From positions 4,382,094 through 4,446,093 of the forward strand of contig CM069595.1 in the NCBI GenBank assembly GCA_035771175.1: a DNA stretch of 64,000 bases, in the 5' to 3' direction. The position numbers and the translations under genes were made by a program. This DNA comes from Paratinospora sagittata. Lineage: Eukaryota > Streptophyta > Magnoliopsida > Ranunculales > Menispermaceae. Shown here in pieces: positions 22,989 through 35,300 of this stretch (the stretch's first letter is position 1; each line of letters starts with the position of its first letter). Below the pieces are notes generated by a model, which saw nothing but the letters and a program-made list of their open reading frames with translations, searched no databases and was not told the DNA's origin.

Positions 22989-24040
22989 TTATAGTCTCTT
23001 TTAAAAAAAAAAAAAAATTTACTTCAATTTACAGTGATGTGGAGGTTCCCATCTACTTAGACTTCTTAAAGGGGAGTTAGCCTTTGTTGCGTGTCTTCTC
23101 CGGAACTCATCTAGCAGGAAAAAAGCACGGTTAGGAGATCCAACAACTTCATGCTTGTTACCTGAAAGGAACCGGGAGTTTCTGGAGTTTCATATACTCC
23201 AACACACTGCTATAACTTCTTCAACCTTGCTTTTCTCAATCTTTAGTAGTAATTCTTTCAAATTACCAGTCCTTGAAAAGACTAAATTATGACAACACAA
23301 TCCATGTTTTCAGGAAAAAAAAAAAGGTTTAAATATATGAATCCTACAATTCAGTGATTCAAAAATCAATTAAAAAGAAAATGATCCAACCAGACACTGT
23401 AATTCTAGCACTTCTCACCCCAGTCAATCCTAAGAAGTCTTCTCATTGTGCAACATATGATTCAAGTCTTACAATTCGAACAATTTGCACCTTGCAAAGA
23501 GAAAAAAAAACACGATTTGGAGAAATAAATAAATAAATAACACCTTGTTGTGTATTATACATTGTCAACATAGTCCTTAGCCATCATCTTAGGGATTGGA
23601 TATTGTTACTATGACTCCCTTTTGTTTTTTGTCTCTTTTTGAAGACTCCTTATCATCTAGTCTTAATTTTTATAGCTTTATCAATAAAATACATCACCTC
23701 CAATTAGAAAAGAAAAAAGAAAAAAGAAAAAAGAAAAAACATGGGTGCTTTTAATCTCCAAACAGTTTTAAGTTGCTATTGATATACTTTGAAATGTCAT
23801 CATGAGAATATGCTTGTTGATAAGCAGTCTCTGATTTTACATATATTATCTGTTGATAAGCAGTCAGTGCTTTTTCCTACTATTGTTTGCATATATTATA
23901 TCTAGAAACACATATAAATGAAGAGTCGTGACCTTGTGATTCATCAACCTGAGTCCTGATTCAATTTGTCAAACCTTTCAAGTTTCAACAATAAAACTCT
24001 GGTTTAAAGCTCTACCCTCTAACAACCATGCTGCAGTTCT
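22989..24040. other. Intergenic stretch, no gene recognised
   Basis: Moderately AT-rich. There is an A-run near 23003 and an (AAAAAAG)n run at 23708-23737. No match to copies A or B upstream of about 24050, and no frame with domain-like content. Confidence 0.5.
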
Positions 24041-24163
24041 GATTCAATTTTCCATTATTGCCTAGTAAATTTGTTTTTTATCATCTTCCATGGCAAACAT
24101 TTTTCAAAATGCTAAGAATTTCATCTGCTAGAATCCATTGAATAGCTTGGTCTTGGGAGGCGA

Positions 24164-24339
24164 GGCTGCATTTAGTTTATGGTCCAAAAGTATAAATACA
24201 ATCTAAAAATGAAAATTCAAAAAACAATATTTTATCATTTTGTTTTCTGGGTAACTCTTGGACAACTGTTTTCGGTTTTTCACCTTTTTTAATTTTTAGA
24301 TACCAAAAACCGTATTCGAATTACAAGTCAAACACAGCG
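24164..24339. mobile_element. MITE with GGCTGCATTTAGTTT / AAACACAGCG termini
   Basis: The left end GGCTGCATTTAG and right end CAAACACAGCG are imperfect inverted repeats. The same terminal type occurs at 28498-28695. In copies A and B the left half is deleted and only the right half remains. Confidence 0.5.
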
Positions 24340-24996
24340 TAAGCCTTCCACATATCCTCATAACTATGCAGCGGGAGTAAGTCAATTAATCATTGATTTT
24401 CATAAATAAATAACTGAATTGGGTAGCTGCTGCATAACATATGACTAAGTTATGAAAATACATTGTGGAAAAAAAGATAAAGAATTGCTTGAACTGATAA
24501 TAGAACATGCGCATGTAAAAGAGGTGCAGTATCTACTTGGACAAAGCTCCTTCCTTGAGGAGTCATGCCCTAAATCTTCAATGTTCTTAAAGATTCACAT
24601 ATGTGGTGAAATAATACCATACCTTTCCATAACTCATCTTCTAAGCGTCCCAAACCCCCTGTTCAAGCTACACAAAGTGTTAATGGGTATTGCTAATTAT
24701 AGATTGTATTGAATTACTGGATGTTTTTTAAAACTTGCAAGATGGTATTAAATTGATGGATTAAGACCCAAAATGTTCATCACCTAAGAAAACCAACTAG
24801 AACACTGGGAACAACTGAAAACACCATTAGGCACAATGGCATTTATGTCAGTAGCAGAAGACAAGTTCCTCATACAATTGCTGTACTAAACTACTACTGT
24901 GTGCAAGCATGAGCTGTAGTCAGGAACAAGGAACACCAAAGAATGCAGAGAGCCAGCTATTCCCAAGACTTCCATTCCACACATTCCATGTATCAA

Positions 24997-27900
24997 TCAG
25001 TCCCTCCAACGGTGACCACAATTGGGGTTGCAGCAGACAAAGAAGAGAGTCATGCCCTCTTCCCCTCTAGAAGTTGCCTGCATGAGTGAAATGGTGAGTC
25101 AGTGAACAAACTAGGTCAAATTAGCACTGGATCCATTGGATCCAATTTTTCCCATTAGTCCATAATCCATATAATATGCGGGCAAAGTTAAATTGCAAAC
25201 ACAATCAATTACAAACCATACAAACAAGTTATTAGAATTTGTTGTTGAAGCACCCTTTGCTCTCAACATTGTTACACACCCAAGAGGGGGGTGAATTGGA
25301 TGTAATGGCCATTTTTTATCTTTTCGAATTTCTTATGAAATTCCTTGCCTTAATTGGATTCAATACGTAAATAAATTTAATGAGCATAAAGTAAAGCACA
25401 CTAGCATTTATAGTGGTCCGGCCGTGCCTACATCCACTAATGAATCCTCTTACAAATAAAGACCAAACCGTTACAAATGCTCTTTTACAGGTTCAAGGAA
25501 AACCTATCCTTTTGCGGGCTAAGGATGAACCATATATCCTTTTTCCGGGGTAAGGAAGAACTCGTGTTTCTTTTGCGGACTAAGGAAGAACCGCATATCC
25601 TTTTCATGGGCTAAGGAAGAACCACATATCTTTTTTCAAGAGAAAGGATAAAACTGGCCTTGATTCCAACATTGGAATCACAAGTGACATTAAATCACTT
25701 TACTTGGTTTGTTTCAAACAATGAAACAATAATGAAACAATCCAAAAGACTAAAAACAATGAATATAATGTTTGTTCTAAGTGATTAGAACAATTACAAT
25801 GAAGCTCATAAATTCAAAATACCAAATACAAGATATGAAAATTTTAGCTCAAGGTGAAGAGAGACCTTTCAATGATTTATACCTTTCTTGCAACCATATT
25901 TGCTCAAGAAAATGATTTTGAAGATGCTTTAAATGACACACAATGAAAAAACTTGAAATCCAATCTTCAAATCAACATCTCTAAGTTCTAGGTTTTTGAA
26001 ATGAGAAAAATGATTTGATCTTGAAAAACACTCTCTAGATTCACGTCGTTGTTTCTCTTGTGTTTAGAATGGCCTAACTACATGTATTTATAGATTAGAA
26101 ACAAGTTATAGCCGTTAGACACAAGAATATAGCCGTTGGGGGTGAAAAAATCAGATTTTGGATCGTTAAAAACTTGCCCAGAAAGTTGCAAGGTGTTCTA
26201 TGAGGGCCCTGATGCATGATGATCGTCCTAATGCATGCCCAGAAAATGGACAGCTTTGATTAGCGCCCTCACGCGCGATTAGCGTCCTGCTCTATACACA
26301 ATTTTGAAAATTTTTCTTTTTTGAAAGATAATGAAATAAAAACCAAATATAGGCATATAATAACTTAAATTTTATGGAAAGAACATTCCGAAACTATTGG
26401 AAACATTTTCAAAGTCGTCGGAGAAAGCTATCAAACATTTTTAAAGGATTAAAGTTTATTTGGGCATAGTTTGAATGTGAAAACTTGAGTTAAAATGATT
26501 TTTTGAAATTTTAAATATATGGGCTTATTTGGGCATCAAAATATGATTGAAATATATTTAGTTTGATGATTAAAACCCTTTGAAATTAACGATTAAACAA
26601 TCAAACAAGATTTTGATGAAAATCAAAACAATTTTAATTATTTTGAAAAACTTTGTAAAAATGACATTTTAACTAAAACTAAACCAATTATGATTTAAAA
26701 TAGTTTAACATAAATCAAACATTTTTGAATACTTGAAAATTATTTTTAAAGAACACTTAATGCACGAATGAATTTTATCAAAACTATGCATATGTGAAGT
26801 ATGAATGCATGAAGTTTAGGAAAGATTGAGCAATAGGAAATGCAAGAAGGTTACATCCTAATTCTAGACACATAAAGACTCTCAACCTTTTTGTCTTCAT
26901 TCCTTCAAATTGTCCAAGCTTTGAGTGTACTCGATCAATCATTTCTTTGATCCTTTACCTGATGAACTTCTTGAACTTGAAGACTTAAATCTTGTATTGG
27001 TTCATCTTTACTTTAGGTGCTGAAATATACTTAATTCAAACATTAACACCATTTATTATATTGTTTGTTAGTATCAAAACACTTAGGAGAGTGCTAAGTG
27101 AGAAACCACTTAGGCCAACAAACATACCATGTGATAACTTTGGGATATAAGGATACAGACAAGATAAAGAGAGCGAATATGTTGGGAAGTCAGAACTAGA
27201 ATAAATGCCAAAAGAAATAAAATCTTGGCAAAAGCTCACCAAAACTAGGAGTGAAGCGGAAGGATGCGTCCCATACTTGGGCACATAACAAATTTAGACT
27301 TTCTAATAGTACACATGGCTTGTCAACCCTAGAGCTAATAAACAAGCCCAAACTCAAAGAAAAGCTCTACCCAATTGCTTATTCTCCCCAAGGAAACTGC
27401 ACAAGGGGTTGTGGTGGAAGTAGCAAGTTCCATTTCTAATAGTCAAGAAGTAGCCAGTTCCATTTTTCTTGGGCACTTGAGAACTTGACTCAACAAATCA
27501 CTCAAAAATGGAAATGCTGATTTGAGTCCTTTCCTTCTCAAAGAGCTAACTAATAAGCATGGGATATAGATTCAAACTGACACGTATATGGTCTTTGTGT
27601 GCCCCTTTGCTTTTTAGCATATTGCTTGCTAGCGCACTTGATTTGGGAATTTGATTTGTTATTTTAGTTTAAAAATGTGAGGCTTAGTTTATGACTTACA
27701 CTAATTTAGAGGATTAATTACATTATCATGCATAGATTTCATGTATAATTGCTTAAAAAATCTGTTGCTTAACAAGATAAATTGCTAAATATTAAAAAAA
27801 ATTCCCTATTTTTGCTCGCTGTTTCGTTTCATTTCTATATATGGTTTTAGGATTCATTGTAAATACTGTAAGATTTAAGAGAATAGATCAAAATTCCGAT

Positions 27901-29241
27901 TTTCTCTAAACTTTTGACAACTCAAAATTTAAAGAAGCCTAATTCTACAGAGATAATTTTGCAAAATATCCTTATAGAGAAGCTGCTTCAAATACAAACC
28001 ATATGTCTATAAATCAAGTAGAAAAAAATATGATAATGTGTACCTGGAAAAATACAGCCTCTCCATGATTACATTGAACACATCGAACAGATTTAGTACG
28101 AGGAAGAGTTGGATCAGCAGCTACATCCTGCAAGACCTGAGTGCGCTCACCAACAGAGTGATGAATTTCATTTCTGTACACACAGTTGTGGTCAGCAACC
28201 TCCTGCCCATTGCAAAAATTAACTCCTCATCAGGAACAAATGCACCTATTTTGCATTTTCTTTTTTCTTTTTTAATCCGTGTACACGTTTTGCTTTCAAC
28301 ATATTTTCACCCTAGCGAATGATTTAATGAAATTCTTCATGGTCTCTGCACTTAGATCCCACCACTGTAACCCTAAATTTGACTGATGCTTAAGAGGCTA
28401 AGGACCTACACGTGCCTATGAAGATTGAACTAGCTATTAGGGCACACAATACACTGATGCCAACCCACGCGGAAACTAGTGAATGTCCAAAGAAATCGGC
28501 CGCATTTGGTTTCAGTTTTCTGTATCCGAAACTTTGAAAGCACGGAAAACACATTTAGTTTGTGGGATCCGAAAACAGTTTGCAGACATTTTACTAAGAA
28601 AACCAAGTTGTTTTGAGGAAATGAAAAAAGTGAATTTCTGAATTTTCACTTTATACAGTGTATTTCAGTTTCCAGATCACAAACCAAACACGGCCTAAAA
28701 TTACCACTAGAATTTCCACCGAACTCGAAGAACACAGTCGATTAATGAGCATCATTTTCATTCCACATCTAGTAATGCTTCAAATCAAACTAACCAGCTA
28801 ATATATTAAACGCAATAATTGCTACATGTAACATTAATTAAAAAAACAAAAAAAAACGCTACATCGAAATAAAAATACTAAATTCAATAATCTTAGGTTT
28901 CGGAAAACCCTAACTAGGTAACAAATGAATAAAAGCAGAGATGAGAAGAGAAGCAGAGGAAGGAAACCTGATGATCGCAATTGCGGCAAGCGAAGAGGAG
29001 AATCCGCTGCTCCTTGTCCTCCTTCGGATACAGAATGTTGTTACTGGAACAACAACAACAAAAGACCAAAAAATGGAGATTTAGTAGTAGTAGTAGCAGT
29101 GGTGTTAGGTATCAGAGACTTGAAAGCATTTTTACGTGTATATATATGGAACAAGATGGATGTATGGAAGTGTGTGATGTATGCATGATGCATGTAGATG
29201 GATGAGATTTACCATTCGCGGCAAAATTTCATCGTACTCAT
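24997..29241 (-). CDS. NRPB9: DNA-directed RNA polymerase subunit 9 (RPB9-like)
   Basis: Four exons join in frame with GT-AG introns: 29213-29241 (ATG), 28968-29043, 28044-28202 and 24997-25077 (stop TGA at 24999-24997). The product is 114 aa, the length I recall for plant RPB9. Zinc ribbon 1 has C7, C10, C29 and C32 (CREC, CRNC). A linker has [20 protein letters not shown], and zinc ribbon 2 has C76, C79, C103 and C108 ([18 protein letters not shown]). RPB9 sits at the jaw and funnel of RNA polymerase II and supports start-site choice, fidelity and TFIIS-type cleavage; plant RPB9 forms are also shared with Pol IV and V. Intron 3 (25078-28043, 2.97 kb) contains a solo LTR, and intron 2 contains a MITE. 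Start codon, splice sites and all Zn-ligand cysteines are intact, in contrast to the fragments in copies A and B. Confidence 0.95.
25270..27120 (-). mobile_element. Solo LTR, 1,851 bp, in RPB9 intron 3
   Basis: Bounded by TGTTACACACCC and GGCCAACA, with the 5-bp duplication AACAT on both sides (25265-25269, 27121-27125). Copies A and B have AACAT once at this place, for example near 3588. Read on the minus strand it starts TGTTGGCC and has a TATA box CTATAAATAC near 26090, so the LTR promoter points the same way as RPB9. No primer site or coding region is attached. Near 25520-25640 there are four units of about 37 bp containing GGCTAAGGAAGAACC. Confidence 0.85.
28498..28695. mobile_element. 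MITE in RPB9 intron 2
   Basis: 198 bp with imperfect inverted ends GGCCGCATTTGGTTT and AAACCAAACACGGCC. It has no coding capacity. Related by termini to 24164-24339. Confidence 0.65.
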
Positions 29242-30030
29242 TTTGGCTTGGTTTGCAGAGAAATCTCAAAGTCTCCACTGATTTTTTTTTTTTTTTTTCT
29301 TCCTTCTTCCGCACTTGTTTTGGCGGGCTTCCATTTTCTTTCTTTCCCTCTTTTCTAGTTCGGGGAGAAACCGGTGACGCTCGCGAAATGACGAATGCAC
29401 CCTCGACCACGAGTTCTCCCCTGCCGCGAAATGACGATAACGCCCTTGACTAAGGGGAAAAGGAACGCAAAATTAGTATTCCCCTTTATTTTTTGTGGAC
29501 GGCTTTGGAACAATTTCTTTTTTATATAAGAGTGTTTGTGCGGCTATTTCGGCTATGGACCACAAATAAGTCGTCTACATTCAAGACTATTTGTTGCGGC
29601 CACGGTGTTGCCACAAATAGGTGCAGTAGAACCCCCACTATTTGTGATGCGCACGGTGCCGATATATATATATATATATATTAATTTAACTATAAAATAA
29701 TAAAATTACATATTTATATTTATTAAATTATTTATTAAATATTTATATAAATTATACATATTTAATAAATATAAATATATAAATATATTATTTTATAATT
29801 AATTTATATTTTATAGTTAATTTATATACATAAGTCTATTTGTCGCTGGGCAACTCCCATTCTTCTCGCATTGAAGTTGTGAAGTTGAAGGTGGGTTATC
29901 TCTTACAGTGTCAAACAATTTCTTTTTAGCAAACTATTGTTACATTAACTTTTAATCCATCATCATTTACACTATAAAACTCACCATATATGTATATATA
30001 TGATGTGTTTGAGTTTTGAGTTTGTTTTAT
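29242..30030. other. RPB9 upstream region and AT-rich palindrome
   Basis: The RPB9 promoter should lie at 29242-29460. It contains an imperfect direct repeat GCGAAATGACGA (29382 and 29427). 29550-29660 has GCGGCCACGGTG and ACTATTTGTG motifs. 29680-29835 is an AT-rich imperfect palindrome (AACTATAAAATAATAAAATT against ATTATTTTATAATT...TTTTATAGTT), likely part of an unclassified DNA element. Confidence 0.4.
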
Positions 30031-30039
30031 AGTATATTA

Positions 30040-30430
30040 ATTCTTTTTTCCAAGGAAACAAGTATAATGTCTTGATTAAATAGGAACATTAAATACAACC
30101 TGAGGGGAGTAACCGGAAGTACTCTCAAATAAACACCTGACCCGCTAAGCTTGAAGAAGCGGACCAACGTGAAGCTAACAACAAAATCTCATCCTACACC
30201 CCCGAAATCTCCCTCCTACAATATTGAAAGATTTTTCTATTTCCCTCCAACCAAATGCCCCAACAATTAAGTAGTTCTCGTAGAATAAATTGAGAGATGA
30301 TCCAAGGAAATGCCCGACTCAATTAAGCAAACAAGTGATCTACGTATTCCCCCTTCAGTAAACATAATGAACAACAATTTCAATATAAAATACTTATTGG
30401 GGACCCACTTCCGCGTCATGTGTTTAGCTT
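30040..30430 (-). pseudogene. Decayed LINE 3' end
   Basis: On the minus strand, broken frames give GWREIEKSFNIVGG and DEILLLASRWSASSS, the WxERNxRIF...VWDEI...W pattern seen near the C terminus of plant L1 reverse transcriptase proteins. Several stops and frameshifts are present. Confidence 0.5.
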
Positions 30431-30856
30431 CCACAACAACAGGACAGGGTTACTTTGAAAGGAACATGAACATGAACATTCCATAGTAAGGAGATTTAAG
30501 GTGAAACAATAGATGGAGGACAATATGTAAGGAAATCAAAAAAGAACTTGCACGAAAACATGCCTGAAGGAAAGCAAGATAACATTCAAAAAGTCGAATC
30601 CCAGAAGAAGATAGAACGGGGGAACAAAACTCCATTAGCTGCCGTATAAGCTTCTTACACATCAACAACAGTCAGATAATGCATAGTCTGATAAAATCAA
30701 ATGAACCCTGATTCATGTAAAAAGTTATCAAAGTCGAAGGATGCAACGCAAGAGTTGCGACGTTGTACTTTTAAAAACAAGATATTGCTTTTCTGCATCA
30801 CATCACACACAATCCATCATGTGTGATGGGAATGCTCTCTCATCACCTCTACGGAT

Positions 30857-32902
30857 TTAAATAATCCCAGTAAGGAGATTTGCAGCTGCAGATATCGCTG
30901 CACCAGTGATGGCACATTGCACAACTTGATCGTGAGAGTGGTCCCCTGAAGAAAGTGCCAATGCTGCTCCCGTTATAGCCCCTGCTACCGCACTGTTTTT
31001 CTGCATCACATCACACAATCCATCATGTCTATCTACTCACCTTCTCCTTAATCAAATTTTCGACGTGAAACCAAACGCGTTTGAACAAAAAAGAGGATAA
31101 AAGAAAAGGGTATATTACCCAATCATGAGATCCTCGCGCTTCCTGCAGTCCATAGGTGATTCCTGAATACAAACCAGCAGCCATTCCTGTACAGAAAAGC
31201 ATCTATAATTACCTACCCTTGGGTCAATTGTCACTATATATGGCTACTAAATGGTTTATCAGAAGCAGATATTAACTATAATACTCTTTAACAGCAATAT
31301 GTTGGGCAGCCATGGAGATATTGTCTCCAGCTTGGCCACCTCCAGTTCAAGTGTGGAGAACTACTCCAAAAAGCTTCATATTAATAACTTATATTTCATG
31401 TCCGATCACTTGTTACTATCATCTATCTTAAAGAACTACCAGTGACTAGTACTCATATTGTGACTATTGTCCACAACTTAATCATCTTTGAACAACTGTG
31501 GGATGAACTCCCCACATCACGAAGTGAGACTATTTTTCGGTCCACAAACACACTTTTTATGGAATGCGTCCATTTATGCTATTTTCCCTTCTGGGTCTTC
31601 TAATTGGTATTGTTCATGATATCCCAGTTACTGTACATTTATTGGTGTCCTGTGTGACACAATTTAATGAAAGAGATTACCCCTTGCTTTGTCCATCAAA
31701 GACTGTCCAATATGACAGATTTTGATGAACGAAATTACACCCTTTTTTCTTTTTTTTTCCTATCATCAAACACTAAGAAGAGAAGCACGTAAGTTAACAG
31801 TAGAAAAGAGAGTAATAGCTTACCCCACTGGATGGACTCCTTCCCTGTGTTTTTCACCTGAAAAATATTGGCATAATCAAACACTATATAAGGATGATAC
31901 ACCAGGTTTGAATTCCGATTTCTTAATCATCTCTTAGCCATAGAAGAGAGTAGAAAATACTTACCATTGCTTCAAGAGACTTTCTATTGGTTTCTCCTGC
32001 ACGGGCATACAATCCAGTCAGTGTGTGATTCATAAAGTTACAAGGAAAATAAAAGATTAATGCCCACTTTTCAAAGCTATGGTTCCATACAATTTCATAA
32101 AAGCCTAAAAGGCCTTGCTCATGGGGAAACCAAATATGTTGTCTTTTGATCTTGAGAAAGCTAGTATTTTCCCTGTTTTAACCATCAAAATTTCAACATG
32201 GGTAGTCTCTGAAAAGAAATTTGCTTTCCACAGCATATTCAGGTCCAAATTTAACAAACCCACACCTTCTATTTCGTATTCAATATTTTCACTCAAAAAT
32301 ATACACTACAGATCCTGATTTTACACTTACCCAAAAGCCTCCTAGATCATTTCACAGGACTAGTATTCCAAGTGACAAACATATTGAAATTAGCAAAAGA
32401 ATGAATCGAACGGCCATTACTACTTAACAAACTAACCAAAGTGCGACAAAAATTATTACCTCTAAGGTTTGGCAATCTTTGCTTCCTCGCACCTGTAATA
32501 TCCGGAACACCATCGTTCGAATCGGACCCTGCACCTCAAACACAATATTATTACAAAAAAAAAAAAAAAACCTTGTCTGATCTGTTCATAATGACTAGAA
32601 ATTTCGTAAAAAAAAACTCAGAAAATCACAAACATACCTTCGACGACGGTGAAATAGGCCTCGCGAGACACAGCTTGAACGGCTCCGATCTGTAAAACCA
32701 GAGCTCAGAGCTCAGTTGAGACATCGGAGAAAAAAAGAGAGAGACAGAAGAAGAGATGCAAAGTAAAGTAAAGAAGAGAAAAAATTACTCCAGCGGCCTT
32801 AACGAAGCTCTCGGCGACACGATTGAGAAGAGGATGGCCGAGATCGAAGAAACAGTCTTTGTCGAAGCTGCGAATCTCATCCAGAAGCGTACGAGTTTCC
32901 AT
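30857..32902 (-). CDS. OEP162: Outer envelope pore protein 16-2 (OEP16-2)
   Basis: Seven exons join in frame: 32789-32902, 32638-32689, 32460-32528, 31965-31996, 31824-31857, 31119-31186 and 30857-31000, all GT-AG. The product is 170 aa (the Arabidopsis homologue is slightly longer). The start region reads METRTLLDEIRSFDKD, then FDLGHPLLNRVAESFVKAAG, VQAVSREAYFTVVEG, a short variable loop, ESIQWGMAAGLYSGITYG, and a C-terminal NSAVAGAITGAALALSS and DQVVQCAITGAAISAAANLL. This is the Tim17/22/23-OEP16 fold of four helices with GxxxG-type glycine and alanine faces. OEP16 proteins form solute channels in the plastid outer envelope; the OEP16-2 type, with its extra loop between helices 1 and 2, is known from seeds and pollen. 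An upstream in-frame ATG at 32914 would add four residues. It lies 1.6 kb upstream of RPB9 on the same strand. Confidence 0.93.
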
Positions 32903-33240
32903 GTTACTTCTCATTCCTTACAGGGAAACAAGATCACAATGGCACAGAAGCAATGGCAGGTTCTGTAAATTAGATCGGCTGATTGGGATTAAAATGAAAA
33001 AATGTCTGGTTGCCCCGAGCGAGAGATACAGAGCTCAGCGTAAGTAAGAGCCGGAGGAAATATACGAAGAGGAAGAATGGTTCTTAGGGAGGGAGGGAAA
33101 GAAGGGACACGTGTCTGTACTATGTTACCTGCATTACGAAGTTCGTGGCGACGTACTGAGTTTTTTAAACACCGCGTGGCATCAGTGAGAGTACAGGTGG
33201 AATGAGTTTGTACCACCGGGACCACTTATTCGGCATGTCA

Positions 33241-33351
33241 GTTACGATTAATCGACCCAAGTGAATAATATGCTAAATAATAGGAAACATATGATATGGC
33301 AGGCTTTACGAAATACAATATGATAGTCGAGTTTAATGTGAATGTATTTAA
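33241..33351. other. AT-rich flank of old Copia
   Basis: No feature seen beyond AT-rich sequence upstream of OEP16-2 and adjoining the degenerate LTR. Confidence 0.4.
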
Positions 33352-33641
33352 TTTCGTAAATATATTAAATATTTAAATAGTAAATATAGGTATTATATAT
33401 ATATATATATATATATTTAGTAATATATGTATTTATATATATATTATTTATATAAATACTCTCTCACATAAATCATGTGAGTTGGTAATATTATGTAAGT
33501 ATTCTCTTCTTATAAATATGGGAGAGAATCACGAAGAAGTTGCAAGAAAATAATAATGAGAAATAAAATAAATTTTATTTACTTGTCAAGTTTGTGATTT
33601 ATTTTATTTGTATTTGCAATTTCATTAGTTAGTTTTATAAT
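33352..33641 (+). repeat. 5' LTR of decayed Copia
   Basis: Aligns along its length with 37756-38039 with many substitutions and a (TA)n expansion near 33393-33416. Confidence 0.75.
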
Positions 33642-34399
33642 ATCAGCCCGAAAGTTCTGCTTAATCAAGAAGTTCAATCATAAAAGGTAAATAGAGGTAA
33701 AATTTCATAAATTTTTATAATGTTCATTTATTTAATGTATTTTTAGTTACACCACATTTTTTATTTCAATTTTGTTTCTATAGCCTGAAGCTATATAGAG
33801 AAATTTATATAGCATGAAGCTTTATTGATATTTTATTTACGTAACTTGAAGTTATATATTAAGAAATAATTTTCTAGCCAAAAATTATATTTTTTATAAC
33901 TAGAAGTTATGTTATAATTGCATTTATTTATTTATTTTTTTAACATCTAACGTAACATATAAGGTGACCACCAATCACATCTAGAAGATTTGAAAGATGT
34001 GTTCTCCATAAGAGTAATGGATCCAATGATGATGGATCATCTAATAAATATTCTAATAAATAATTTGTATAATAATGGGGTGGTGCAACGAATCTTAGAT
34101 GAATGAGGAAGACCGTTTATGGAAATCCGTGAAATATATGTGTGGCGTTGGACACAACAACAAATAAGCACATTAATAGTGCTTTGGGTCATGATCAATA
34201 GCCCGATTATTAAGGTCATAGTATATTATGCATCCAGACAATATTTCTCAGAGTATGTATTCAACAATTTTTGACATGGACTGTGGGAGTTTGATTTACT
34301 CGTAACAGTTGTATATAGTCGTAACTAAGTGTGAATCACAACTATGTAAATTCATATCAACATAAATAAATATATTATAAATAAATAATAAGAATACAT

Positions 34400-35300
34400 T
34401 GAGTTATAGTGATCGGACTTGCCCATAGAACTTGAAGTTAGTTGGATCAAAAGTTGATCTCGTTCCTCATAGAGCTCTGTGTTCTCTTCCAACACACAAT
34501 CAAAGGAATCTCCTAGACCAATACCTTCTTGTCGTAGCGCAAAGATCTCTATTGTAACTTCGCAGTCTCTCTCTGCAAATCACTAGTCTTCTACTGAAAA
34601 ATGACAGTCTCTTGTTGTAATCTCCCATTCTCTTTAGTTACATACTTCATCAAATATTCTATAAATGATATTTTATTGTTCTTACCATGAACTTGTTCGG
34701 TTAAGGTCTCTACCTCCTTTTTAAGATTATTAACCATCTAACTAAGCTGTGATAAATTTTGTAATTCCAATGAAAGTATATAGTATATAAAAGTCCCCTG
34801 AAAAGGAAAAATATATATAAATAAATAAACCTTACATAAAAAAAGGAAAAATTGTAAAAACTATGATAATTACCTTGGAAAACTGGGACAAAGCTTTAAG
34901 CGAGCGTTCCTCATGAGACAGAGACAAATATTTTCACTTTAGCTACACGAATGTCAATAATATGATCATCATAGTTTAGCATAGTGAAACTAGACGAATA
35001 TTTCACGTCATCTTTCTTATTGGGAGATTTGACTACATCGGTTTGACTAGAAGATCCGACTGCAACAAAAGAAAAACTAACTTTAGGACCTTTACGAGGA
35101 CGTTTTGCTCTGGGAGGTCACTGAATCGATTTCCTTTTCTTAGCTTGCTCTAAAAAACTTGGTAAAGTAGTGGTTGCAGGTATGTCAGTATTAATATTAG
35201 AATTTGTCTCATCCTCGCCTGTGAAGCTAGTTAACGAATCTATTACTTTCTTTCTCATAAATTGTACCTTAGAGATGCACTCTTTCACTGTTAAGTTTAA
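34400..35300 (-). pseudogene. Minus-strand coding remnant inside the decayed Copia
   Basis: On the minus strand 35260-34900 reads MRKKVIDSLTSFTGEDETN, then a lysine-arginine-rich stretch with one stop, then KVSFSFVAVGSSSQTDVVKS and MLNYDDHIIDIRVAKVKIF. Codon use looks protein-like, but several stops interrupt it and I do not recognise the family. It lies opposite to the Copia and may be a nested element. Confidence 0.35.

Larger units (their letters stand above)
24050..28090. repeat. Duplication copy C (RPB9 end only), diverged
   Basis: 24050-24716 and 27121-28090 match 2996-3585 and 3586-4782 of copy A and the equivalents in B, with more substitutions than A shows to B. Unlike A and B it keeps the exon 4 segment (24717-25264), has the solo LTR, and lacks the SINE. 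No TRF-like gene sits next to it. Confidence 0.85.

Noticed and set aside
28038..28322. Plus-strand 94-codon frame.
   Set aside because: It is the shadow of RPB9 exon 3 on the minus strand.
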